This document shows positions 1-5,802 of a DNA stretch of 7,748 bases, one piece after another. The DNA is from CAZLIC01 sp964559535 (lineage in GTDB: Bacteria; Pseudomonadota; Alphaproteobacteria; Rhodobacterales; Rhodobacteraceae). Position numbers and translations under genes: made by a program. Under the pieces are notes generated by a model. The model searched no databases. It saw only the letters and a list, made by a program, of their open reading frames with translations, and was not told where the DNA came from. Position 1 is the first letter of the stretch, and each line of letters starts with the position of its first letter. The stretch covers positions 1-7,748 of the forward strand of contig CAZLIC010000130.1 in NCBI GenBank assembly GCA_964559535.1, written 5' to 3'.

Positions 1-23
1 ACTGCCCAAGTCTACCAGAACAC

Positions 24-43
24 GCCAAAAGTGGCAGGTTTTT
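24..43 (+). terminator. Possible weak intrinsic terminator at the left edge
   Basis: A GCCA/TGGC stem (24-27 with 32-35, loop AAAG) is followed three bases later by five T (39-43). ACC at 14-16 could also pair with GGT at 37-39. The stem is short, so this is only a candidate end for a gene lying left of the window on the + strand. Confidence 0.25.
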
Positions 44-433
44 CAGACGTTCCTCTAGCAAGCGTAGTGTGCGCTTCAGCGCACCTCTCGATCGCCCGGA
101 ACCCGCGGGTCATCACGTCAAACGCACGACCGCAGGGCCGCGCATCCCCCGATTCGCCCGTTGCGGTTAACGCCCCCGCGGCGCGCGCAGGGGATGACGC
201 AAAGAGTACGTGGGGAGTACGGAAGGAAGACGTCCCGCACCCCCATCCCCGGCCCGGTAAACCCAGCGCCCGCAAGGGCTTGCACCCCCCCGCTGCGCGC
301 CCCCTGATCGCGGCCCCCAAACCGCGCACGACGCAACGCCCCGGCGCCGGGCCGCAGCGTCGCACCCCTTCCCCTTGCCCTTCCCCCCGTTATGTTCCAT
401 CACCGGCCAACCCCCGACGATGGACGTTCCGAC
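44..433. other. GC-rich intergenic region upstream of cobS, no gene seen
   Basis: I see no convincing gene in this stretch. Open frames on both strands are rich in Arg, Pro, Ala and Gly without recognisable motifs and look like by-products of high GC. Two inverted repeats are present: GTGCGC/GCGCAC with loop TTCA at 69-84, and the perfect palindrome CCCGGCGCCGGG at 340-351. I looked for a cobalamin riboswitch, since cobS follows, but found no recognisable B12-box arrangement. The cobS promoter must lie here or further left, but I cannot point to a clear -35/-10 pair. Confidence 0.5.
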
Positions 434-1408
434 ATGCTCGACACCCCCGCGAAACCGACCGAAGAGATCGCCGTGCGCGAGGTGTTCGGGATTGACACGG
501 ACATGAAGGTCAAGGGCTTTGCCGAGCCGACCGACCGCGTTCCGGCGCTGGACCCGACCTACAAGTTCGACCCGGATACCACATTGGCCATCCTTGCGGG
601 CTTTGCCCACAACCGGCGGGTGATGATCCAGGGCTACCACGGCACGGGCAAGTCGACCCACATCGAACAGGTGGCGGTGCGGCTGAACTGGCCCTGCGTG
701 CGGGTGAACCTTGACAGCCACATCAGCCGCATCGACCTGATCGGCAAGGACGCGATCAAGCTGCGCGACGGCAAGCAAGTCACGGAGTTCCATGAGGGAA
801 TCCTGCCCTGGGCACTGCGCAACCCGGTCGCCATCGTGTTCGACGAATACGACGCGGGCCGCCCCGACGTGATGTTCGTGATCCAGCGCGTGCTGGAACA
901 TGATGGCAAGCTGACCCTGCTGGACCAGAACGAGATCATCACGCCCCACCCCAGCTTCCGCCTGTTCGCCACGTCGAACACGGTGGGTCTGGGGGATACG
1001 ACGGGCCTGTACCACGGCGTCCAGCAGATCAACCAGGCGCAGATGGACCGTTGGAGCCTGGTGGCGACGCTGAACTACCTGTCCCACGATGCCGAGGCGG
1101 CGATCGTGCTGGCCAAGTCCCCGCATTACAACACGGAAAAGGGACGGCGGCACATCAACCAGATGGTGACGGTGGCACAACTGACCCGAACCGCCTTCAT
1201 GAACGGCGACCTGTCCACCGTCATGTCGCCGCGCACGGTCATCAACTGGGCCCACAACGCCGAGATCTTCCGCAACATCGGCTATGCCTTCCGCCTGACA
1301 TTCCTGAACAAATGCGATGAGTTGGAACGGCAGACGGTCGCCGAATTCTACCAGCGCTGCTTCAACGAGGAACTGCCGGAATCGGCGGCAAGCATGGCGA
1401 TGAAGTAA
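434..1408 (+). CDS. cobS: Aerobic cobaltochelatase subunit CobS (AAA+ ATPase)
   Basis: CobS is the AAA+ ATPase of the CobNST complex, which inserts cobalt into hydrogenobyrinic acid a,c-diamide in the aerobic vitamin B12 pathway in the cytoplasm. The 324-residue product has Walker A GYHGTGKST at residues 67-75, Walker B VAIVFDEYD at 132-140 and a sensor-1-like FATSNT around 178-183. The N-terminal block with VREVFGID and the segment DPTYKFDPDTTLAILAGF are typical of the family, and length is normal. I chose ATG 434 because family proteins begin close to this point; an in-frame ATG at 392 would add 14 unrelated residues. A GGA about nine bases upstream is a weak ribosome binding site. cobT, often the next gene in relatives, is absent downstream here. 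The ATP-binding and arginine-rich C-terminal parts look intact, so the gene should be functional. Confidence 0.96.
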   Translation: MLDTPAKPTEEIAVREVFGIDTDMKVKGFAEPTDRVPALDPTYKFDPDTTLAILAGFAHNRRVMIQGYHGTGKSTHIEQVAVRLNWPCVRVNLDSHISRIDLIGKDAIKLRDGKQVTEFHEGILPWALRNPVAIVFDEYDAGRPDVMFVIQRVLEHDGKLTLLDQNEIITPHPSFRLFATSNTVGLGDTTGLYHGVQQINQAQMDRWSLVATLNYLSHDAEAAIVLAKSPHYNTEKGRRHINQMVTVAQLTRTAFMNGDLSTVMSPRTVINWAHNAEIFRNIGYAFRLTFLNKCDELERQTVAEFYQRCFNEELPESAASMAMK

Positions 1409-1425
1409 GTTCGCTAGAGGCGAAC
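1409..1425 (+). repeat. Hairpin immediately after the cobS stop codon
   Basis: GTTCGC (1409-1414) and GCGAAC (1420-1425) form a perfect 6-bp stem with loop TAGAG, starting at the first base after the cobS TAA. No T-run follows, so it is not a standard terminator. It may protect or end the cobS message together with the stronger hairpin at 1524. Confidence 0.4.
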
Positions 1426-1523
1426 CGAGGCGGGCATGCGCGCCCCGGCGCAGAGTACACCACCGCTGTTTAACTCGGCGAAACCGCTAGCTCTTCGTGA
1501 CATGCCGCACACCCAGAGCCGAG

Positions 1524-1550
1524 ACGCAGCATCAGCGGATGCTGCGTTTT
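1524..1550 (+). terminator. Intrinsic terminator downstream of cobS
   Basis: ACGCAGCATC (1524-1533) pairs perfectly with GATGCTGCGT (1538-1547) across a 4-nt AGCG loop. The descending arm runs into TTTT at 1547-1550. A 10-bp stem with a short U-tract is a good Rho-independent terminator. It lies about 115 bases after the cobS stop and would separate cobS transcription from the toxin-antitoxin pair. Confidence 0.65.
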
Positions 1551-1727
1551 GGGTAAAGGCGCATGAGAAGCCATTTTACAAGCTCCATCTTGGCCCTCCT
1601 TCCTCCGCCACATTTGGCGGTGCGACAAACATGGGAAGCCACTAAACCTATGTCAAGGCTCGTGCATTCCTTGCCAAGATCTTCAATCTGCAGCGCACAG
1701 GTTGGGCTTGAGTTTTAGAATGGCAAA
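1551..1727. other. AT-richer intergenic stretch before the toxin-antitoxin pair
   Basis: Base composition is visibly lower in GC here than in the flanking genes. A small 69-codon open frame (1436-1645) crosses this area and the terminator, but it has no ribosome binding site or recognisable family and I do not call it a gene. CCGCCA (1605-1610) and TGGCGG (1615-1620) form a 6-bp hairpin with loop CATT. TAGAAT at 1716-1721 could be the -10 box of the antitoxin promoter, but I see no good -35 at the proper distance. Confidence 0.4.
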
Positions 1728-1750
1728 TGGCTTATGTAGCAACATAGCCA
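1728..1750 (+). promoter_or_regulatory. Candidate autoregulatory operator of the toxin-antitoxin pair
   Basis: TGGCTTATGT (1728-1737) and ACATAGCCA (1742-1750) form an imperfect inverted repeat, with one unpaired T, around AGCA. The repeat ends 18 bases before the antitoxin start and just downstream of the possible -10 TAGAAT. Phd/YefM antitoxins, alone or with their toxin, are known to repress their own promoter by binding short palindromes at this kind of position. Assignment as the operator is inference. Confidence 0.4.
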
Positions 1751-1768
1751 CCACGCAAGGGCGCCGCC

Positions 1769-2026
1769 ATGCACATGACCTCGCGCGAGTTCAACCAGGA
1801 CACCGCCCGCGCCAAGCGCGAGGCGAAGAACGGCCCGGTCTTCGTGACCGACCGCGGCAAGCCCACGCATGTGCTGCTGAGCGTGGAGGAGTTCGAGCGG
1901 ATGAAGGGGCCGCGGAAGTCGATTGCGGAACTGTTCTATACCCCCGGCGCAGACGAGGTGGACCTGCCATTGCCAGAAAGCACGCTCGACCTGCCCCGCG
2001 AGATTGACTGGGGTCTGGACCGCTAG
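1769..2026 (+). CDS. Type II toxin-antitoxin antitoxin, Phd/YefM family
   Basis: This 85-residue protein is predicted to bind and neutralise the PIN-domain toxin encoded next to it and to repress the shared promoter. The N-terminal half, including TSREFNQD, GPVFVTDRGKPTHVLLS and VEEFERM, is the usual Phd/YefM dimerisation and DNA-binding fold, in which a central Gly-rich turn precedes the HVLLS strand. The C-terminal half (KSIAELFYTPGADEVDLPLP onward) is acidic and proline-rich, as expected for the toxin-wrapping tail, which ends REIDWGLDR. AAGGG at 1757-1761, seven bases upstream, supports ATG 1769 over the in-frame ATG at 1775. The stop codon abuts the toxin GTG with no gap, so the two are probably translationally coupled. 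The frame is intact although the toxin is broken. Confidence 0.88.
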   Translation: MHMTSREFNQDTARAKREAKNGPVFVTDRGKPTHVLLSVEEFERMKGPRKSIAELFYTPGADEVDLPLPESTLDLPREIDWGLDR

Positions 2027-2445
2027 GTGTATCTGTTTGATACGAATGTGATTTCCGAATTCCGCAACCTGCAGCGGAACCGCGCGCATCCGGCCTTTGC
2101 CGCGTGGGCAACGGTGACAGACATCGAACAGGGTTTCGTTTCGGTCATCACGCTGCACGAACTCGAATACGGTGTTCGGCTGCTGGAACGGCGCGATCCT
2201 CGGCAGGCGGCGCCCCTGCGGGCCTGGCTGACGGAAGAGGGCTTGCCGCGCTGGGTTCGCGCGTGCTGGACGTTGATGAACGCATCGCCCGGATGGCAGC
2301 CGCGTTTCGCATACCCGACCCCAAGCCTGTTCCCGACAGCCTGATCGCCGCCACGTCGGTCATCCATGGGCTGACGGTGGTGACGCGCAACACCGAGGAC
2401 TTCCGGTTTCCGGGGGTGGCCTGCCTGAACCCGTGGGGGGTGTAG
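2027..2445 (+). pseudogene. PIN-domain toxin (FitB/VapC-like), frameshifted
   Basis: PIN toxins are Mg2+-dependent ribonucleases that stop translation by cutting RNA. From GTG 2027 the frame reads MYLFDTNVISEF, with the first catalytic Asp at residue 5 (DTNVIS), and continues through TLHELEYG, with the second acidic residue Glu45. After LPRW (2243-2254) it loses similarity and stops at 2344. The missing C-terminal half is in the neighbouring frame from about 2260: RVLDVDERIA, then PDSLIAAT (third Asp), then TRNTEDF and a final NPWGV. Family members have two residues between LPRF/W and RVL, but only five bases (2255-2259, GTTCG) remain, so one base appears lost, plausibly a G from the GGG run at 2253-2255. 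Restored, the product would be 139 residues, the length I recall for FitB. As read, the truncated 105-residue product lacks two active-site regions and should be inactive. A sequencing error is equally possible. Confidence 0.88.
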
Positions 2446-2482
2446 CGGGGCGGGCACAGGGCGGCATTCGCGAACTGATTAA

Positions 2483-2510
2483 TTGATCGGCAGAACATTT
2501 GGTGTATCGT
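2483..2510 (+). promoter_or_regulatory. Candidate sigma70-type promoter for the exported protein gene
   Basis: TTGATC (2483-2488) and TATCGT (2505-2510) each match four of six consensus bases and are 16 bases apart. The short AT-rich stretch stands out from its GC-rich surroundings. Transcription would start near 2517, at or one base before the ATG at 2518, giving a leaderless or nearly leaderless message. No ribosome binding site precedes that ATG, which fits this reading. Confidence 0.4.
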
Positions 2511-2517
2511 CTGTTTC

Positions 2518-2871
2518 ATGGACGGTTTGCGAATGCTCATCGCCTGTCTTGTCGGCCTGACGGCCAGCCCTTTGGCTGCGGATGACTTGCTGCGCATGTT
2601 TGCCGACTGTGCGGGGCGGTATTCGGCGGAAACCGAGCATGGGTGGCTGGTAAGCCCCGGCGTTTCCGATGTTTTCCGGCAGCGAAGGGACCAGTTTGCC
2701 GATCTGGCGGCGGCCTTGGGCGACGGGCCAGAGGTGATGGGCTGGCGCGTGGCGGCCAAGGCGGCGCAGCGCGAGTTGCTGATGCAGGCGAGTTTTGCCG
2801 CAAACGAAACGGCCTCGCGCACCGCCCTTGCGGCACGCGAGGCCTGCGACCGGCTGCTGCCCGGCAGTTAG
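2518..2871 (+). CDS. Small predicted exported protein of unknown function
   Basis: I do not recognise a named family, though similar short secreted proteins occur in Rhodobacteraceae as far as I recall. The 117-residue product begins with a likely Sec signal peptide: Arg5 in the n-region, a hydrophobic core at residues 6-19 and probable cleavage near Ala20/Ala21 before DDLL. The mature part is about 96 residues, rich in Ala and predicted helical, with DCAGRYSAE at 30-38 and a C-terminal EACDRLL. Its only cysteines, Cys31 and Cys110, could form a periplasmic disulfide. ATG 2518 is preferred over the internal ATG at 2533 because it includes the positively charged n-region. No ribosome binding site is visible; the candidate promoter upstream would make the message leaderless. 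The gene converges on the FMN reductase and the two stop codons overlap (2868-2871). Confidence 0.72.
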   Translation: MDGLRMLIACLVGLTASPLAADDLLRMFADCAGRYSAETEHGWLVSPGVSDVFRQRRDQFADLAAALGDGPEVMGWRVAAKAAQRELLMQASFAANETASRTALAAREACDRLLPGS

Positions 2872-3455
2872 GCCTTGGCGGCCATCGTGGCCTTGGCCCA
2901 CCAGACGATGTCATCGAGGAGCGGCTTGGCCGACCCGCCGATCGAACCTTCGATGTCGGCCAGGTTGCCTGAACCGCCTGCGCCCGGCCAGACCTTGAAG
3001 AAGTCCGACCCGCCGATGTGGACCGAGTTGCGCACCGGCACCATCTGCAGTTCCACGCCAATCATCCGCAGGTGCGCGAGCGCCGAGGTGCCGCCCATCG
3101 AGCCATAGGCGATGGCGCCGAAGGGCTTGCGCGCCCATTCGACATAGGCCTGGTCCAGCGCGTTCTTCAGCGGCGCAGTGATCGACCGGTTGTATTCGGC
3201 GACGACGAAGATGTAGCCGTCGAATTCGGCCAGCTTCTTCTGCCACGACTGCGCGACGGGGTCCTGCGTGGGTGCCCAGGCGTTCGAGGCGACCTCGGCA
3301 AAGAAGGGCATGGGGTAGTCGCGCAGGTCGACCAGTTCGATCTCCATGTCGTCGCGTGCCTGCGCCTTGGCCAGCATCCACTGTGCGGGAATGTCGGCAA
3401 AGCGGGTGGGGCGGGTGGAGGAGACGATGAGGGCGATTTTCGGCTTGCGGGACAT
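2868..3455 (-). CDS. NAD(P)H-dependent FMN reductase family flavoprotein
   Basis: The 195-residue product has a flavodoxin-like fold of the NADPH-dependent FMN reductase family (azoreductase/chromate-reductase/quinone-reductase relatives), which moves electrons from NAD(P)H through bound FMN. The N-terminal strand KIALIVSSTRPTRFADIPAQW carries the phosphate-binding loop with STR, AEYNRSITAPLKNALDQA is the conserved central FMN-binding block, and YGSMGGTSALAHLR is the isoalloxazine-side loop. I chose ATG 3455 because GGAG lies six bases upstream and the protein then begins MSRKPKIALIV. An earlier in-frame start at 3518 would add 21 non-family residues. The physiological substrate cannot be told from sequence. 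It lies on the same strand as the HAD operon but 106 bases beyond it, past a perfect palindrome, so it may be separately regulated. Confidence 0.9.
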   Translation of the reverse strand: MSRKPKIALIVSSTRPTRFADIPAQWMLAKAQARDDMEIELVDLRDYPMPFFAEVASNAWAPTQDPVAQSWQKKLAEFDGYIFVVAEYNRSITAPLKNALDQAYVEWARKPFGAIAYGSMGGTSALAHLRMIGVELQMVPVRNSVHIGGSDFFKVWPGAGGSGNLADIEGSIGGSAKPLLDDIVWWAKATMAAKA

Positions 3456-3527
3456 GGGGCGCTCCGTGCTGGGCGGTTTCGTTGCACGGAAGGTGGCGCG
3501 ATGGCCCGGCGTCGGCAAGGCGGCGGT

Positions 3528-3545
3528 CTGTGCAGAGGTGCACAG
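3528..3545. promoter_or_regulatory. Perfect 7-bp palindrome between the HAD gene and the FMN reductase
   Basis: CTGTGCA (3528-3534) and TGCACAG (3539-3545) are exact inverted copies around GAGG. The repeat lies 72 bases upstream of the FMN reductase start and just past the HAD stop. Without a T-run on the minus strand it is a poor terminator, so an operator for the reductase gene is the more attractive reading. No regulator is encoded nearby. Confidence 0.4.
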
Positions 3546-3561
3546 GCGGGTTGCGCGGACG

Positions 3562-4467
3562 TCAGGTGGTGGGAACGATCACGTCCGGCACGATGCCCGA
3601 GGCGGCGATGTAGGGCGCCACGTCGCGGCCTGCGAAGAGCCCGTGGTCGGCGACAAGCACCGAACCGCAGCCCGCCGCCGCCCCGCCCAGCACATCGGTG
3701 TGCAGCGTGTCGCCCACCATGGCCAGGCGGTGGGGGCCAAGACCGGTGCGGGCAATGGCATCGGCAAAGGCATCGGGAAAGGGTTTGCCGAACCAGTGCA
3801 GCGTCACGCCGGGGATGGTGGCCAGCCGGTGGCCATAGTGTCCGGGTTCCAGGGTGAGGCCGTCTTCGCGCGGCGCCACGATGTCGGGGTTGGCGATGAC
3901 AACGGGGCGCGGGCGGCGGTGCAGGGCCTGTTCCATCGCGGCCTGCAAGGGCTCGGTCCAGCGGGCCGAGGACAGGAAAAGAATGGCATCGGCACCGTCG
4001 AAGGCCGCGGGGCGGTCGATGGCATCCGTCAGGTCGGCGGCGATGTCGGCGTAGCTGTCGCCTTGCGCCGAGATGGCGGCCCATGACGCGCCTTGCGCGA
4101 CGGTTTCCAGCCGCGCCACGGCGGCATCGCGGGAGCTGACCACCTCGTCGGGCGTGAAGTCGAAGCCGAGGCGGTGGTATTTCGCCAGCACGCCCGCCCG
4201 GGTGTAGCTGGCGGCGTTGGTCAGCACGCACAGGCGTTTGCCACGCGCGCGCAGGTCGGCCATGCGGGCGACGGCGCCGGGGATGGCGGTTTCGCCCACG
4301 TTCAGCACACCGAAGGCATCCAGAAGGAAGCCATCCCAGCGGTCGGCGGCCTGCGCCAGCGTGGGCAGGTGCACCGACCTGTCCGGAAACCGCGCCAAGG
4401 GCAGGCGGTGGCGCACGGCTTCGTAGGCGTCAAACGCCCAGTCCGCGCCGGGGGCGAGGTCAGACAC
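3562..4467 (-). CDS. HAD superfamily class IIA (NagD-like) hydrolase
   Basis: The 301-residue product has the HAD-IIA motif order: motif I DGFLLDAFGVL with the nucleophile Asp50, motif II VLTNAAS with Thr83, motif III Lys228 in HWFGKPFPDAF, and motif IV MVGDTLHTDVLGG with Asp253 and Asp258. A class IIA cap lies between motifs II and III. Family members mostly remove phosphate from small sugar or nucleotide phosphates. The usual second Asp of motif I (DxD) is Phe52 here, as in the family branch with DVWGV-type motifs, so its chemistry may differ. About 45 residues precede motif I, more than in NagD. The start is GTG 4467, overlapping the SDR stop by eight bases (GTGTCTGA), which implies translational coupling. 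It is the last gene of the operon and may dephosphorylate the pathway intermediate, but the substrate is unknown. Confidence 0.9.
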   Translation of the reverse strand: MSDLAPGADWAFDAYEAVRHRLPLARFPDRSVHLPTLAQAADRWDGFLLDAFGVLNVGETAIPGAVARMADLRARGKRLCVLTNAASYTRAGVLAKYHRLGFDFTPDEVVSSRDAAVARLETVAQGASWAAISAQGDSYADIAADLTDAIDRPAAFDGADAILFLSSARWTEPLQAAMEQALHRRPRPVVIANPDIVAPREDGLTLEPGHYGHRLATIPGVTLHWFGKPFPDAFADAIARTGLGPHRLAMVGDTLHTDVLGGAAAGCGSVLVADHGLFAGRDVAPYIAASGIVPDVIVPTT

Positions 4468-5227
4468 TGGTAAAGCCGCCTTCCACCATCAGAAGATCGC
4501 CGTTCACCATGCCCGATGCGGGCGAGGCGAGGTACAGCGCGGCGTCGGCAATCTCCACCGGCTCGGCAAAGCGGCGGGCGGGGGTGGCGTTGCGGAAGGG
4601 GTCGCCCTTCGCCGGGTCGCCCCAGACCTGGATGCCCATGGGGGTCATCACCACGGTGGGGCAGATGGCATTCACCTGGATGTTGTGGCGCGCCCATTCG
4701 CAGCACAGCGATTTCACCAGCGCGTTCAGCCCGCCTTTGGACGATGCATAGGCGGCATGGTCATCCAGCGCGATCACGCCGGTCTGCGACGAGATCATGA
4801 TGACCTTGCCCCAGCGCTGCGTGATCATGCCGGGGGCCAGCGTGCGGGCCGTAAGAAAGGGCGCGCGCAGGTTCACCGCCATGATCTCGTCCCACCAGGC
4901 GGTGGGGAAATCGGTGGCGGGGGCGACGTGGGTTATCCCTGCGCAATTCACCAGGATGTCGATGGTGCCCCATTCGGCCAGCGCCCGTTCGCCCGCCTGC
5001 ACGGGTTCCAGCGCATCGGCCATGTCGGCACGGATGGTCAGGCAGCGGCGGCCGCTTGCGCGCACCTTTGCGGCCACCTGTTCCAGCCCGCCTTCGTCGC
5101 GGGCGACGGCCACGATGTCGGCCCCGGCATCGGCGAAGACCTTGCAGATTTCGGCGCCGATGCCCTTGGACGCGCCGGTGACAAAGGCCTTGCGGCCGGC
5201 CAGCGAAAAACGGTCCTGCCAGCCCAT
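4460..5227 (-). CDS. Short-chain dehydrogenase/reductase (SDR), classical type
   Basis: The 255-residue product is a classical SDR, which oxidises or reduces a hydroxyl/keto group using NAD(P). The cofactor loop TGASKGIG is at residues 17-24, NCAG at 94-97, and the catalytic tetrad is Asn119, Ser147, Tyr160 and Lys164 (YASSK). AVARDEGG at the end of the second strand has no clear basic pair after it, so NADH is a reasonable guess. MTPMGIQVW lies in the variable substrate loop, and the C-terminal LLMVEGGFTS is typical of polyol and sugar dehydrogenases. GGAG six bases before ATG 5227 is a good ribosome binding site, and the gene starts three bases after the SIS gene stop. In this operon it probably oxidises a sugar alcohol or hydroxyl intermediate. 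The exact substrate cannot be read from sequence. Confidence 0.93.
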   Translation of the reverse strand: MGWQDRFSLAGRKAFVTGASKGIGAEICKVFADAGADIVAVARDEGGLEQVAAKVRASGRRCLTIRADMADALEPVQAGERALAEWGTIDILVNCAGITHVAPATDFPTAWWDEIMAVNLRAPFLTARTLAPGMITQRWGKVIMISSQTGVIALDDHAAYASSKGGLNALVKSLCCEWARHNIQVNAICPTVVMTPMGIQVWGDPAKGDPFRNATPARRFAEPVEIADAALYLASPASGMVNGDLLMVEGGFTSV

Positions 5228-5230
5228 GGG

Positions 5231-5791
5231 TTACTCCAGGTTTGTATGCCGGGCGCGCATCGCCTCGGGCGCCACGCCCAGACGGTCACGCAGGGAGAGG
5301 ATGAGGAGTTCGAAGGTCAGATACTGCGCGCCTTCGAACAGCGAGCCCATGGGCAGCACGCTGCTGGCCGCCGAGCCCTGATCGTTCGCCATGGTCTGCG
5401 CCGGGATCACCAGCACACGGTCGGCCATCTGTGCGGCGCTGCCCTGCGGCTGCGCGGTGACAACCCCCACCCGGGCACCCGCGGCACGTGCCACGCCGAT
5501 CAGGCCGTTCACGGTGGAGAAACCGCCGGGGCCTGCGCTGACCAGCAGCAGGTCGCCGGGGCCGACGGGGGGGCAGGACATGTCGCCCACCACATGCGCG
5601 TCGCGGCCCATGTGATAAAGCCGCATGGCCAGCGCCCGCATCATCAGCCCCTCGCGCCCCACGCCGTAGCAGGCGATGCGTGCGGCGGTGGCAAGTTCGA
5701 CCACCATCGCGTCGAAGGCGGCCGGGTCGATGGCTGCGGTGGCAGCGCGGATTTCGGCTGCGGCGCGGGCGGCGGTATCGGCAAGGCTCAT
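5231..5791 (-). CDS. SIS-domain protein resembling 6-phospho-3-hexuloisomerase
   Basis: The 186-residue single SIS domain follows HxlB/PHI proteins closely: GVGREGLMMRALAMRLYHMG (43-62), DAHVVGDMSCPPVGPGD (64-80), PMGSLFE (147-153) and the C-terminal HTNLE. PHI converts 3-hexulose-6-phosphate to fructose-6-phosphate. Two differences stand out. The GxGRSG turn has Glu47 in place of Ser, and the second phosphate loop, SGSGET-like in relatives as I recall them, reads SAGPGGF (85-91), so the Ser/Ser/Thr phosphate ligands are Ala, Pro and Phe. It may therefore act on a different or unphosphorylated sugar. The start is ATG 5791, not the in-frame ATG at 5797, because AGGGG (5798-5802) touches the latter but lies six bases from the former. 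It follows the dehydrogenase stop by nine bases. No hexulose-phosphate synthase gene is present. Confidence 0.85.
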   Translation of the reverse strand: MSLADTAARAAAEIRAATAAIDPAAFDAMVVELATAARIACYGVGREGLMMRALAMRLYHMGRDAHVVGDMSCPPVGPGDLLLVSAGPGGFSTVNGLIGVARAAGARVGVVTAQPQGSAAQMADRVLVIPAQTMANDQGSAASSVLPMGSLFEGAQYLTFELLILSLRDRLGVAPEAMRARHTNLE

Positions 5792-5797
5792 GGGCAT

Positions 5798-5802
5798 CCC
5801 CT
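5798..5802 (-). promoter_or_regulatory. Ribosome binding site that fixes the SIS gene start
   Basis: On the minus strand AGGGG overlaps the TAG stop of the upstream dehydrogenase. It is six bases from ATG 5791 but directly adjacent to ATG 5797, so 5791 is the workable start. The overlap with the stop codon suggests reinitiation by ribosomes finishing the upstream gene. Confidence 0.6.

Noticed and set aside
1..433. Cobalamin riboswitch upstream of cobS
   Set aside because: I found no recognisable B12-box or surrounding stem arrangement on the plus strand.
167..1255. Long open frame antisense to cobS on the minus strand
   Set aside because: It is rich in Arg, His, Gly and Val with no family motif and lies opposite a clearly real gene; it reflects codon bias at high GC.
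1593..1610. CCTTCCTCCGCCA resembles the 3' end of a serine tRNA, as left by an integrated element
   Set aside because: The T-arm and the rest of a tRNA are absent, no second copy is seen in the window, and the match is too short to call an attachment site.
1436..1645. 69-codon open frame between cobS and the toxin-antitoxin pair
   Set aside because: It runs through the terminator hairpin, has no ribosome binding site and shows no recognisable protein features.
2533..2550. Lipoprotein signal in the small exported protein, from LIAC at residues 7-10
   Set aside because: Only a few residues precede the Cys and the hydrophobic stretch continues after it, so it fits an ordinary signal peptide core rather than a lipobox.
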